A DNA stretch of 64,000 nucleotides from Hyphomicrobiales bacterium (lineage in GTDB: Bacteria > Pseudomonadota > Alphaproteobacteria > Rhizobiales > Methyloligellaceae): assembly GCA_021775525.1 (NCBI GenBank), contig JAJFHQ010000005.1, positions 29,686 through 93,685 on the forward strand, given 5' to 3'. The translations under genes were made by a program, and so were the position numbers. Of the stretch, positions 51,103 through 59,573 are shown piece after piece (positions within the stretch are counted from its first letter, which is position 1; each line of letters opens with the position of its first letter). Below the pieces are notes generated by a model. The model was not told the origin of the DNA and ran no database searches. It was given only the letters and a program-made list of their open reading frames with translations.

Positions 51103-51204
51103 GGTGTACTGCTCCTTGTGCCCAGTCTCCTCAGCTTGTTTTGCCACGCCCGCCATGTCATGGAAAGTGACGAAGACGAGTCCGCATCCCGCCCGGCATG
51201 TCCT

Positions 51205-51681
51205 ATGACCCAACCCAGTCGTCATAAATTGCTGTTTGTTTGTCTTGGCAATATTTGCCGATCGCCCATGGCCGAGGGCGTCTTCGCCCATGTGGCAGCG
51301 CAGGCGGGACTCGGGTCGCGTTTCATGCTGGATTCCGCGGGCACCGCCGCCTGGCATACTGGTAATCCTACTGACCCACGGGGGCAGGCGGCCGCCGCGG
51401 CCCGCGGCATCGATTTAACCGGCCTGCGCGCCCGGCAGGTCAGGCCTCGGGATTTCACCGAATTTGACCTGATCCTCGCCATGGATGGAACCAACCTCTC
51501 AGATCTATCAGCGCTTGCACCACAAGAGAGTGCCCACAAGGTCAGGCTGTTTCTCGACGATATGAGGGGCGAGGGTCCCGGCGAGGTGCCAGACCCGTAT
51601 TACGGGGGTGACGAGGGATTTGAAGAGGTCCTAAACCTCATCGAGGCGGGCTCGAAAGCGCTACTCGCCAGGCTCACCTAG
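51205..51681 (+). CDS. low molecular weight protein-tyrosine phosphatase
   Basis: [21 protein letters not shown]5R loop; [20 protein letters not shown]. Confidence 0.95.
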   Translation: MTQPSRHKLLFVCLGNICRSPMAEGVFAHVAAQAGLGSRFMLDSAGTAAWHTGNPTDPRGQAAAAARGIDLTGLRARQVRPRDFTEFDLILAMDGTNLSDLSALAPQESAHKVRLFLDDMRGEGPGEVPDPYYGGDEGFEEVLNLIEAGSKALLARLT

Positions 51682-52206
51682 CGGAAACGCCTGTTCCACC
51701 ACGTAGGGCCCGCCACCGCGCCCCTCGCGCGCCGAGAACAGCACGAAGCGCTCAACTGTATAACCGGGCGAGAGAAACGCCCCATTGTGCTCAAGGTATT
51801 TTGCGACATCCACTGCCTTGGTTCCGCGCATCCGCGCCAGGGTTACATGGGGGTGAAACTTGCGGCCCTCGGGCTCCAGACCCGCGGCGAGGGCTGCCTG
51901 CTCATGGGCATTCGCAAGGGCTTCGAGTGGCTCGCTTTGGCCAATCCCGGCCCAAACAGCCCGCGGACGCCCGCGTCCGAAGCTTCCTACCCCATCAAGG
52001 GTAAGCATGAATGGTGCGGCCCTGATTTGCGCCAGGGCCTGCGAGAATCGCTCAGCCGTATCCCCGTCGACATCGCCAATGAAGCGCAGCGTGATGTGAT
52101 AATTCTCAGGCTCTACCCAGCGGGCGCTCTCAAGACCGCCTTTGAGCAAGGTGAGACGGTCTGAAATTGCGCGCGGAATCTCAAGCCCTGAAAACAATCT
52201 CGGCAT
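51661..52206 (-). CDS. thpR: RNA 2',3'-cyclic phosphodiesterase
   Basis: Two HxTL motifs: ENYHITLRFIG and FHPHVTLARMRG. Confidence 0.93.
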   Translation of the reverse strand: MPRLFSGLEIPRAISDRLTLLKGGLESARWVEPENYHITLRFIGDVDGDTAERFSQALAQIRAAPFMLTLDGVGSFGRGRPRAVWAGIGQSEPLEALANAHEQAALAAGLEPEGRKFHPHVTLARMRGTKAVDVAKYLEHNGAFLSPGYTVERFVLFSAREGRGGGPYVVEQAFPLGEPGE

Positions 52207-52211
52207 TTGCG

Positions 52212-52934
52212 TTATTGCGTCTTGGTCCGGTGCGCGGAAATGCGGGTGAGGAGTTTTTCGACCAGGGGCACCATCTGGGAGACGATCAATTTCACGCCCT
52301 CGGGGTTGGGGTGCAGCCCGTCGGCAAGGTTGAGGTTTCTCTTCCCGGCCACGTCAAACAGGAAGAAAGGGTAAAGCAGCACATCATGTTTTTTTGCCAG
52401 ATCGGGAAAGATCGGGTCGAATTTTTGCGAAAACTCAACACCCATGTTGCGCGGCGCCAGCATGCCTGCCAGCAGGGGTTCAGCACCTTTCTTCTTGATG
52501 CGTGTGAGGAGCGCGTCGAGGTTGGCGCGCGTTTTCTCCGGGTCCAGACCGCGCAATGCGTCGTTGGCGCCAAGTTCCAGAATCGCGCCTTGTGCCCCCT
52601 TGGGAAAGGACCACTCAAAGCGCTTCAGCCCCGCCGCCGTGGTGTCGCCTGACACGCTCGCATTGACCACCTGCACATTATGACCGCGCGCCTTCAGGGC
52701 TTTTTCCAGCTGCGCCGGGAAAGCGTCAGTTTCGCTCAGGCCAAACCCGGCTGAAAGGCTGTCGCCATAGGTGGCAAGCAGAACTCTTTCTCCAGCCCAT
52801 GCCGAAAAAATGGAGAATGAGAGAAGGATTGCGAGCGCCAGACCGTATAAGGCTATAGGCCGGGCTAACGCCCCGCAGGTCGAAACACCTGCGCGCCTTA
52901 TCCGGGACAATTTTATACGTTGAGTGTCTGTCAT
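52212..52934 (-). CDS. arylesterase / SGNH-GDSL hydrolase (TesA-like)
   Basis: LLATYGDSLSAGFGLSETDAFPAQLE; ILELGANDALRGLDP; LADGLHPNPEGVKLIV. Confidence 0.93.
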   Translation of the reverse strand: MTDTQRIKLSRIRRAGVSTCGALARPIALYGLALAILLSFSIFSAWAGERVLLATYGDSLSAGFGLSETDAFPAQLEKALKARGHNVQVVNASVSGDTTAAGLKRFEWSFPKGAQGAILELGANDALRGLDPEKTRANLDALLTRIKKKGAEPLLAGMLAPRNMGVEFSQKFDPIFPDLAKKHDVLLYPFFLFDVAGKRNLNLADGLHPNPEGVKLIVSQMVPLVEKLLTRISAHRTKTQ

Positions 52935-52979
52935 CGATTTCACGATTTCTTTTCTAACCCGCCAGCATGTCGATTTGCT

Positions 52980-53723
52980 ATGACACCTCGATATGAGGAG
53001 CCCCAGCTTTTGAAGCAAGATGTAAAATCGCCAGCCATAAGTCTTCGGGACCTATTTGTCACCCTGCCGAGCCGGGCGGGCGAGGTTGAAATACTGCGTG
53101 GCGTCAACCTGACGCTCAAGCAGGGCGAGGCCGTGGCAGTTGTTGGTCCGAGTGGGTCCGGCAAGACAACCTTGCTGATGGTTGCTGCTGGACTGGAGCG
53201 CGCGACCAGCGGTCAGGTTGAGATCGCCGGCCAGGATTTATCGGGTCAGAGCGAGGATGAACTGGCAAAGCTCCGTGCCGGTAATATCGGCATCGTTTTC
53301 CAGTCATTCCACTTGGTGCCAACCATGACAGCGCTGGAAAATGTCGCCCTTCCGCTTGAATTCCTGGGTTCGCCTGACGCTTTTGAGGCCGCGCGCAAAT
53401 CTCTTGCCGACGTGAAGCTTGAACATCGCATGGACCATTTCCCGGCCCAGCTCTCGGGAGGTGAACAGCAACGCGTTGCACTGGCGCGCGCGCTCTCTGC
53501 CGGTCCGAAAATTATCCTGGCTGATGAACCCACCGGCAATCTCGACACCAAGACGGGCGCGGCAGTCATGGATTTGCTGTTCGATTTGCGCGCCCGCCAT
53601 AACGCCACCCTGATGCTCATCACCCATGACGAGAAACTCGCCAGGCGCTGCGAACGGGTGCTGAAGATGAGCGATGGAAAATTTGAAAAGCCCAAGCGTA
53701 AGCGTGCGGACACGCCCGCATGA
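52980..53723 (+). CDS. ABC transporter ATP-binding protein (LolD/YbbA type)
   Basis: VVGPSGSGKTTLLMVAAGLERATSG; LSGGEQQRVALARALSAGPKIILADEPTGNLD; divergent from arylesterase. Confidence 0.95.
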   Translation: MTPRYEEPQLLKQDVKSPAISLRDLFVTLPSRAGEVEILRGVNLTLKQGEAVAVVGPSGSGKTTLLMVAAGLERATSGQVEIAGQDLSGQSEDELAKLRAGNIGIVFQSFHLVPTMTALENVALPLEFLGSPDAFEAARKSLADVKLEHRMDHFPAQLSGGEQQRVALARALSAGPKIILADEPTGNLDTKTGAAVMDLLFDLRARHNATLMLITHDEKLARRCERVLKMSDGKFEKPKRKRADTPA

Positions 53724-56308
53724 GTACCCAGGCCCTTTCCCGGTCACCCTCCACCAGAAGGCGTTTCACCATGCCTCTGGTGTTGCGGCTGGCGCTGAGA
53801 GACCTGCGGTTGGGGTGGAGCGGATTTGCCATATTCGTAGCCTGCATCTCCCTGGGCGTCGCTGCCATCGCCGGTATCGGCTCGCTGGCCGGGGCGCTGG
53901 AGACGGGGCTTGCCCGGCAGGGCCAGACCATTCTGGGCGGCGATTTGTCGCTCCGCCTGGTGCATCGCCAGGCGAACGCGGAACAACGCGGATTTATGAG
54001 TAATCTCGGGAGCGTTTCTGAAGTCGCCACCATGCGGGCGATGTCGCGGGCGGAAAACGGTAAACGCCTGGCGCTTGTGCGTCTCAAGGCGGTGGACAAG
54101 CGCTACCCGCTCTACGGCGAGGTTGCACTGGATGCCAACGGCACGCAGCTGCAGATGTCGTCGCTGCATGCACCCGGCGTGATTGCCGTTGAGCCCCTGC
54201 TGCTGGAACGGTTGGAGATGAAAGTTGGCGAAAGCCTGCACATCGGCAATGCGAGCCTGAAAATCATCGCCCAACTCATCCGCGAACCCGACCAGCTGGC
54301 CGGGCGGCCTTCCTTCGGCCCGCGGGTTCTGATGTCACTGGAAAACCTCAATGCGACCGGCCTGTTTCAGCCCGGCAGCCTGATCCGATGGCGCTACCGC
54401 ATCGCCTTGAGTGACCCTGAGCAGGCGGGAGAAACAGGGCTTGGGTCAATTACCAAGAAAATCGAGAAGCGGTTTCCCGACGCAGGCTTCACCATCCGTG
54501 ATCGCCGTAATCCCTCGCCCAGCGTGGCCCGTGTGGCTGGCCGCCTGTCACAGTTCCTGACTCTCGTCGGCATCACAACATTGATGATCGGCGGCATTGG
54601 CGTCGCCAACGCCATCGCCGCATATCTTGCGCGCAAACGTCCCGTGATCGCCGCCTTTAAATGCCTGGGTGCGAGCGGCAGCGCCATCTTCAGCATTTAT
54701 CTTACTGAAGTAATGATGCTGGCCGGACTTGGTACACTCATCGGCCTGGGGCTAGGAGCCCTGCTCCCCCTGGGCGTGGCAATCCTGGGCGCCGGTGCTT
54801 TGCCTGTACAACTTGCTCTTGAGCCACAACCCTTCGCACTCGCCCTGGCCAGCGCCTACGGTCTGCTTACCGCCCTCATGTTCGTGTTCTGGCCGCTGGG
54901 GCAGGCACGAGACCTGCCCGCAGCCCTGTTGCTGAGACAGCAAGTGTCAGATGAGCAGTCACGACCCCGCAAACGATATATCGCTCTGAGCATCGGCTGC
55001 GGCCTCATGCTCGCAGGCATTGCGATTGCCTCCGCGCAGGCGCGCCTGCTGGCAGTGCTCGCCTGTGCCGGATTGGTCGCCGTGTTTTGCCTGTTCCTGG
55101 GCCTTGGGTGGCTGATTGAGCGCATAGCGCGGCGTTTGCCGCGCCCGAAAAATGTAGCCTTTGCGCTTGCGCGCGCCAGCCTTTCAGGGCCCGGCGGGTT
55201 GGCCCGACCCGTTTCCCTGTCACTCGGCGCCAGCCTGACGCTGCTGTGCGCTGTGGCGCTGGTGAATGCTTCCCTGCAGAAGGAATTTGAAACAACAATC
55301 CCCTCCAAGGCGCCGAGCTATTTCGTACTTGACGTCGGCAAGGAGCAGATGGGGACACTTGAGGCGCTGGTGCGTCGCCATGAACCTGAAACCCTCATTG
55401 GCAATGCCCCCATGCTGCGCGGGCGCATTGTGCGGCTCAACGAGAAGCGCCCTAGTGAAATCAAGCCTGCGCCCGGCACAGGGTGGGTGCTGAATGGTGA
55501 TCGTGGCCTGAGCTACTCTGATGTGGTTCCTGAAGGCTCTGAACTGGTGAAAGGGGACTGGTGGGCCAAGGACTATGACGGCGAGCCGTTGGTCTCGTTC
55601 GAGGGTGAAATCGCGCAGGGCCTTGGCCTCAAGATAGGCGATAATGTCACCGTCAACGTGCTTGGCCGGAACGTCACTGCGAAAATTGCAAACTACCGCA
55701 AAGTTGACTGGGATTCGCTCGCGATAAATTTCGTCATGGTGTTCACCCCGAACACGCTTGCCGATGCACCCCACAATATCCTGGCGACACTGACCCTGCC
55801 GGAGAAATCCCGCTCGTCGAAAGAAGGGGTGATGATCCAGGAGATTTCCGAAACCATGCCCAATGTTACGGCCCTGCGGGTACGCGATGCCATCAACACG
55901 TTTCGCCGTATTGCCGAAAAGGTCATGGCGGCGATCGCGGCAGCGGGCGGGGTGACGTTGATTGCAGGCGCCATTGTCCTGGCCGGCGCACTTACAACTG
56001 CGCATCGCCGACGCATTCGCGAAGCGGTCATCTTCAAGACCCTTGGCGCAACCCGGGTGAAAGTAGTCAGCGCCCATCTCATCGAATATGGCGTACTGGC
56101 ACTGGTGACGGGCATATTCGCTGCGGCCCTTGGAACACTCGGTGCTTTCCTAGTGGTGAAACTGGCCATGGACGCCAATTTCACATTTGACATTCCCGCC
56201 CTACTGACCGCCATTTCGTGGGCAGTCAGCCTCGTGCTGATATTTGGAGCTCTTGCCACGTGGCGGGTCCTGGGTGCAAAAACCTCTGCACATCTGCGCC
56301 AGAAGTGA
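53720..56308 (+). CDS. ABC transporter permease (FtsX-like, YbbP type)
   Basis: 862 aa; ATGA overlap with ATPase; FtsX-like TM blocks IAAYLARKRPVIAAFKCLGASGSAIFSIYLTEV. Confidence 0.92.
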   Translation: MSTQALSRSPSTRRRFTMPLVLRLALRDLRLGWSGFAIFVACISLGVAAIAGIGSLAGALETGLARQGQTILGGDLSLRLVHRQANAEQRGFMSNLGSVSEVATMRAMSRAENGKRLALVRLKAVDKRYPLYGEVALDANGTQLQMSSLHAPGVIAVEPLLLERLEMKVGESLHIGNASLKIIAQLIREPDQLAGRPSFGPRVLMSLENLNATGLFQPGSLIRWRYRIALSDPEQAGETGLGSITKKIEKRFPDAGFTIRDRRNPSPSVARVAGRLSQFLTLVGITTLMIGGIGVANAIAAYLARKRPVIAAFKCLGASGSAIFSIYLTEVMMLAGLGTLIGLGLGALLPLGVAILGAGALPVQLALEPQPFALALASAYGLLTALMFVFWPLGQARDLPAALLLRQQVSDEQSRPRKRYIALSIGCGLMLAGIAIASAQARLLAVLACAGLVAVFCLFLGLGWLIERIARRLPRPKNVAFALARASLSGPGGLARPVSLSLGASLTLLCAVALVNASLQKEFETTIPSKAPSYFVLDVGKEQMGTLEALVRRHEPETLIGNAPMLRGRIVRLNEKRPSEIKPAPGTGWVLNGDRGLSYSDVVPEGSELVKGDWWAKDYDGEPLVSFEGEIAQGLGLKIGDNVTVNVLGRNVTAKIANYRKVDWDSLAINFVMVFTPNTLADAPHNILATLTLPEKSRSSKEGVMIQEISETMPNVTALRVRDAINTFRRIAEKVMAAIAAAGGVTLIAGAIVLAGALTTAHRRRIREAVIFKTLGATRVKVVSAHLIEYGVLALVTGIFAAALGTLGAFLVVKLAMDANFTFDIPALLTAISWAVSLVLIFGALATWRVLGAKTSAHLRQK

Positions 56309-56315
56309 GACAGTC

Positions 56316-57185
56316 ATGCCGGGGATCAAGCACGCGAAATTCATGCCCAACCTGATTTTCGATGTCGGGATGCACAAGGGTGAGGACACCGAATTCTATC
56401 TCAAGAAAGGGTTCGACGTGGTGGCTTTCGAGGCCCATCCGGGATTGATTGAGGAAACCAAGACGTCACTCGCCACTTTCATTCAAAATAACCGCCTGCA
56501 TATTGTCGAGGGTGCGATTGTTCCCGATCCAAGCGTCAAGCACATCACCTTCTACCAGTATGCGGACCGCTCAAAGTGGGGAACGATCGAGTCTGGCGTG
56601 GTCCAGTCCAGCGCAAAACGCGCTGCGGGGGTCACGGAAATAAAGGTGCCTGTGATCAATTTTTCATCAGTGATCCGGAAGACCGGCATGCCCTACTATA
56701 TGAAGATCGATATCGAAGGTGCGGACATACACTGTCTTGAGGTTCTGAAGTCGTTTGACACAAAGCCCGCTTACCTCTCGATCGAGGCGATCGAGCAGGA
56801 TATCGGCAACCAGAAAAAACAGATCGATCTGCTCCGCGAGCTTGGTTACGACAGCTTCAAGGCGATTCAGCAGGCCCGGATGCATCGCAGGAAATTACCG
56901 GCAGTCTCCGCTGAGGGGAAAAGCGTGGATCATCATTTCGCCAAGGGGTCATCCGGGCCCTTCGGCCGTGATCTTGAAGGAGAATGGCGCAGCGCGGCGG
57001 AAATCCTTGTCGACTATGACAGGATATTCCGGCGCAACCGGCGGGTTACGAACTCGATTTTCTGGAAAACCTCCCTCATCCGCAAGCCCGTACGCCGTGC
57101 CATTGAGTTCCTCGCTCACACCACGATTCCCGGCTGGTATGACACCCATGCACGCCACAATGCTCACGAGCCGGGCAAAAGTTGA
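56316..57185 (+). CDS. FkbM family methyltransferase
   Basis: NLIFDVGMHKGEDTEFYLKKGFDVVAFEAHP; YYMKIDIEGADIHCLEVL. Confidence 0.88.
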   Translation: MPGIKHAKFMPNLIFDVGMHKGEDTEFYLKKGFDVVAFEAHPGLIEETKTSLATFIQNNRLHIVEGAIVPDPSVKHITFYQYADRSKWGTIESGVVQSSAKRAAGVTEIKVPVINFSSVIRKTGMPYYMKIDIEGADIHCLEVLKSFDTKPAYLSIEAIEQDIGNQKKQIDLLRELGYDSFKAIQQARMHRRKLPAVSAEGKSVDHHFAKGSSGPFGRDLEGEWRSAAEILVDYDRIFRRNRRVTNSIFWKTSLIRKPVRRAIEFLAHTTIPGWYDTHARHNAHEPGKS

Positions 57186-57304
57186 ACTCTTAACACTGTG
57201 ATCCAGCATGACTTGCGCATTGGTCCCGAAATCACCATATTAACTGCCAAATTCAGGTGTTAGACCTGAAGTGGAAATTCAACCAGCCAAAAGGACGATT
57301 CAAC

Positions 57305-58063
57305 ATGGCGGAATTTGACAGACAAGGATATGCGCGACCGACCAGCGTGCCTGGTGCAGATGCACATGCCATCGACCAGGGACTGCGCGCTTATATGCTT
57401 CGCGTCTATAACTACATGGCCGCGGGCGTCGCTATCACCGGTGTCGTGGCATACGTCACATTCATGATGGCCGTGGTTCAAACATCGGCAGGCACTCAAC
57501 TCACTGAATTCGGCACAATGATCTTCAACAGCCCGCTGAAGTGGGTGGTCATGCTGGCGCCGCTCGGCATGGTGTTTTTCCTCTCTGCACGTATGGGGAA
57601 AATGAGCGTCGGCGCTGCGCAAATGGCATTCTGGGCCTTTGCCGCTCTAATGGGCCTGTCGCTCGCTTCGATCTTCATGGTCTATGCTGGTGAATCCATT
57701 ACCCGCGTCTTCTTCATCTCTGCGGCTGCATTTGGCGGCCTGAGCCTCTATGGCTACACCACGAAGAAGGACTTGTCGGGCTGGGGCTCGTTCCTGATCA
57801 TGGGTCTTATCGGCATCATCATCGCCTCAATCGTAAATATCTTCCTCGCCTCATCCGCGATGCAGTTTGCCATCTCGGTGATCGGTGTACTCGTGTTCGC
57901 AGGCCTTACCGCCTACGACACACAGCAGATCAAGGAAATGTACTATGCAGGTGACGGCGAGGCCACGATGGGCAAGAAGGCCATCATGGGTGCATTGAGG
58001 CTCTATCTCGACTTTATCAACCTGTTCATGATGCTTCTCTCGCTGTTCGGCAACCGCGAATAA
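57305..58063 (+). CDS. Bax inhibitor-1/YccA family membrane protein
   Basis: 7-TM hydrophobic pattern; TAYDTQQIKEMYYAGDGEATMGKKAIMGALRLYLDFINLFMMLLSLFGNRE. Confidence 0.95.
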   Translation: MAEFDRQGYARPTSVPGADAHAIDQGLRAYMLRVYNYMAAGVAITGVVAYVTFMMAVVQTSAGTQLTEFGTMIFNSPLKWVVMLAPLGMVFFLSARMGKMSVGAAQMAFWAFAALMGLSLASIFMVYAGESITRVFFISAAAFGGLSLYGYTTKKDLSGWGSFLIMGLIGIIIASIVNIFLASSAMQFAISVIGVLVFAGLTAYDTQQIKEMYYAGDGEATMGKKAIMGALRLYLDFINLFMMLLSLFGNRE

Positions 58064-58088
58064 TTTTCTCGCACATGACGCAGTTCAA

Positions 58089-58122
58089 ACGGGCCCCGCA
58101 GAAATGCCGGGCCCGTTTTCTT
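58089..58122 (+). terminator. Rho-independent terminator after BI-1 gene
   Basis: ACGGGCCC...GGGCCCGTTTTCTTTT. Confidence 0.85.
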
Positions 58123-58205
58123 TTGGCCAACGCGCCTAATTTTCCGCCACACCTGCCTATTATTTCGCCTTGCCCCACCCCCTCTATCCGCTCAGACTTA
58201 TGCAT

Positions 58206-58754
58206 ATGGACAAGGCAGCAATCATTGTGCGTGAGAGCGCCGATACCGACATTCCCCGCATCACCGAGATTTATGCGCGCTCGGTTATTGAAGATGTCGC
58301 CTCTTTTGAACTGACGCCGCCAGACGAGGTGGAAATGACCCGTCGCCGGCAGGAGGCTCTGGACAAGGGGATGCCGTACTTGGTCGCGGTACTGGATGGC
58401 CGGATCTTGGGCTACGCCTATGCCGGTCTGTTCCGGACACGGCCCGCTTATGGGGGTACGGTCGAGAACACGGTTTATGTGGACCCGGTCGCTCATCGAC
58501 GCGGTGTGGGGAGCCTGCTCACGAAGAAGATCATCGAGATCTGCACTGCGCGGGGCTATCGCCAGATGGTTGCCATCATCAGCGGGCCGGAAGATTCAGC
58601 CTCGATTAAAATGCACAGGGCGCTTGGCTTCAAAGACACGGGACGGAACATCTCCGTTGGCTACAAGCACGGCCGCTGGATAGACACATACAGCCTCCAG
58701 CTTGCCCTCGGTGAAGGCGACACCACACCGCCTGACCAGAGCCTCGTCAGCTAA
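58206..58754 (+). CDS. GNAT N-acetyltransferase (phosphinothricin acetyltransferase-like)
   Basis: IIVRESADTDIPRITEIYARSVIEDVASFELTPPDEVEM; VYVDPVAHRRGVGSLLTKKIIE. Confidence 0.9.
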   Translation: MDKAAIIVRESADTDIPRITEIYARSVIEDVASFELTPPDEVEMTRRRQEALDKGMPYLVAVLDGRILGYAYAGLFRTRPAYGGTVENTVYVDPVAHRRGVGSLLTKKIIEICTARGYRQMVAIISGPEDSASIKMHRALGFKDTGRNISVGYKHGRWIDTYSLQLALGEGDTTPPDQSLVS

Positions 58755-58762
58755 CTTTCGCC

Positions 58763-59251
58763 CTAGGCCGGCACCAACCGCAGGGTACGGTCGATGGCCC
58801 TCAGAACCTTTTTCAAATCATGACCGCGTTTAAGGATCAGGCCAGTGGGTGCAATCACGGAATACGTACCCTGGCGGCGCGCCAGCCGGGGGTCTTTTTC
58901 AATTCTGTAAAGAGGATATTCGCTGGCCCGGCGAAAAACGGAAAAAACCGCCTTTTCGCGGTGCATGTCGATGGCGTAGTCGCGCCACTCACCTTCGGCG
59001 ACCTTGCGGCCATACATGCCAAGTAACTGGTTGAGTTCGCGGCGGTCGAATGAAATAGGGCCGTAAGAACCCCGTCCACCCTTGGTTTTCTGCTGCAAGG
59101 ACTTACCCGGCGGCGCATCCTTGCGCCTTAAAAATATGGGTTCACTATCGCTCAACGGGCGCCTCCATGATTCGAATTGTCCGAGACCCGTATCATTCCC
59201 CACCACGGCATTGGATTGCAACCCTCCCGGCAGATGACACTTCTGTAACAA
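58763..59251 (-). CDS. DUF2794-like protein
   Basis: FDRRELNQLLGMYGRKVAEGEWRDYAIDMHREKAVFSVFRRASEYPLYRIEKDPRLARRQGTYSVIAPTGLILKRGHDL; true start possibly downstream of 59251. Confidence 0.82.
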   Translation of the reverse strand: MLQKCHLPGGLQSNAVVGNDTGLGQFESWRRPLSDSEPIFLRRKDAPPGKSLQQKTKGGRGSYGPISFDRRELNQLLGMYGRKVAEGEWRDYAIDMHREKAVFSVFRRASEYPLYRIEKDPRLARRQGTYSVIAPTGLILKRGHDLKKVLRAIDRTLRLVPA

Positions 59252-59324
59252 ATCGTAATATTAATCACAGTTCCGCCCTAGTTCGGCCCTTGCGCCGCCC
59301 CAAACTTTGGTATTATACCTGAGT

Positions 59325-59490
59325 AATCTCTTGGTTTGGGTCAGGTTGAGACTTCGGAATCTCAGCCCCCCAGCCCCCCCGGGGTCTTCTCTTCGAACCA
59401 AGCCGCCCTTTGAGTTTCTGCGTATTCTATAAAGGGTTAAAGAGATACAATGGCGGGTCGGGCAATTGCCCGGCCCGTTTTTTATTTGCT
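59325..59490 (+). ncRNA. candidate structured small RNA or long 5' leader upstream of htpG, ending in a Rho-independent terminator
   Basis: GGTTGAGA-CTTCGGAA-TCTCAGCC hairpin (59344-59367) with UUCG tip; long-range CTTGGTTT (59330-59337)/GAACCAAG (59395-59402) pairing; no credible ORF; terminator 59457-59485. Confidence 0.5.
59457..59485 (+). terminator. Rho-independent terminator upstream of htpG
   Basis: CGGGTCGGGCAA-TTGCCCGGCCCG followed by TTTTTTATTTG. Confidence 0.85.
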
Positions 59491-59573
59491 ATTGAGATAT
59501 CCTGTAATTCCCACATTGATTCGTGTCAGCCGGCACTCAATTCGAGTTGCCGCCCTTGCTTTGGAAACCCGAC

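Noticed and set aside
59338-59367. SRP (4.5S) RNA, suggested by GGGTCAGGT...GGAA...CAGCC
   Set aside because: The conserved SRP core (GGAAGGAAGCAGC type) is absent; only a chance resemblance.
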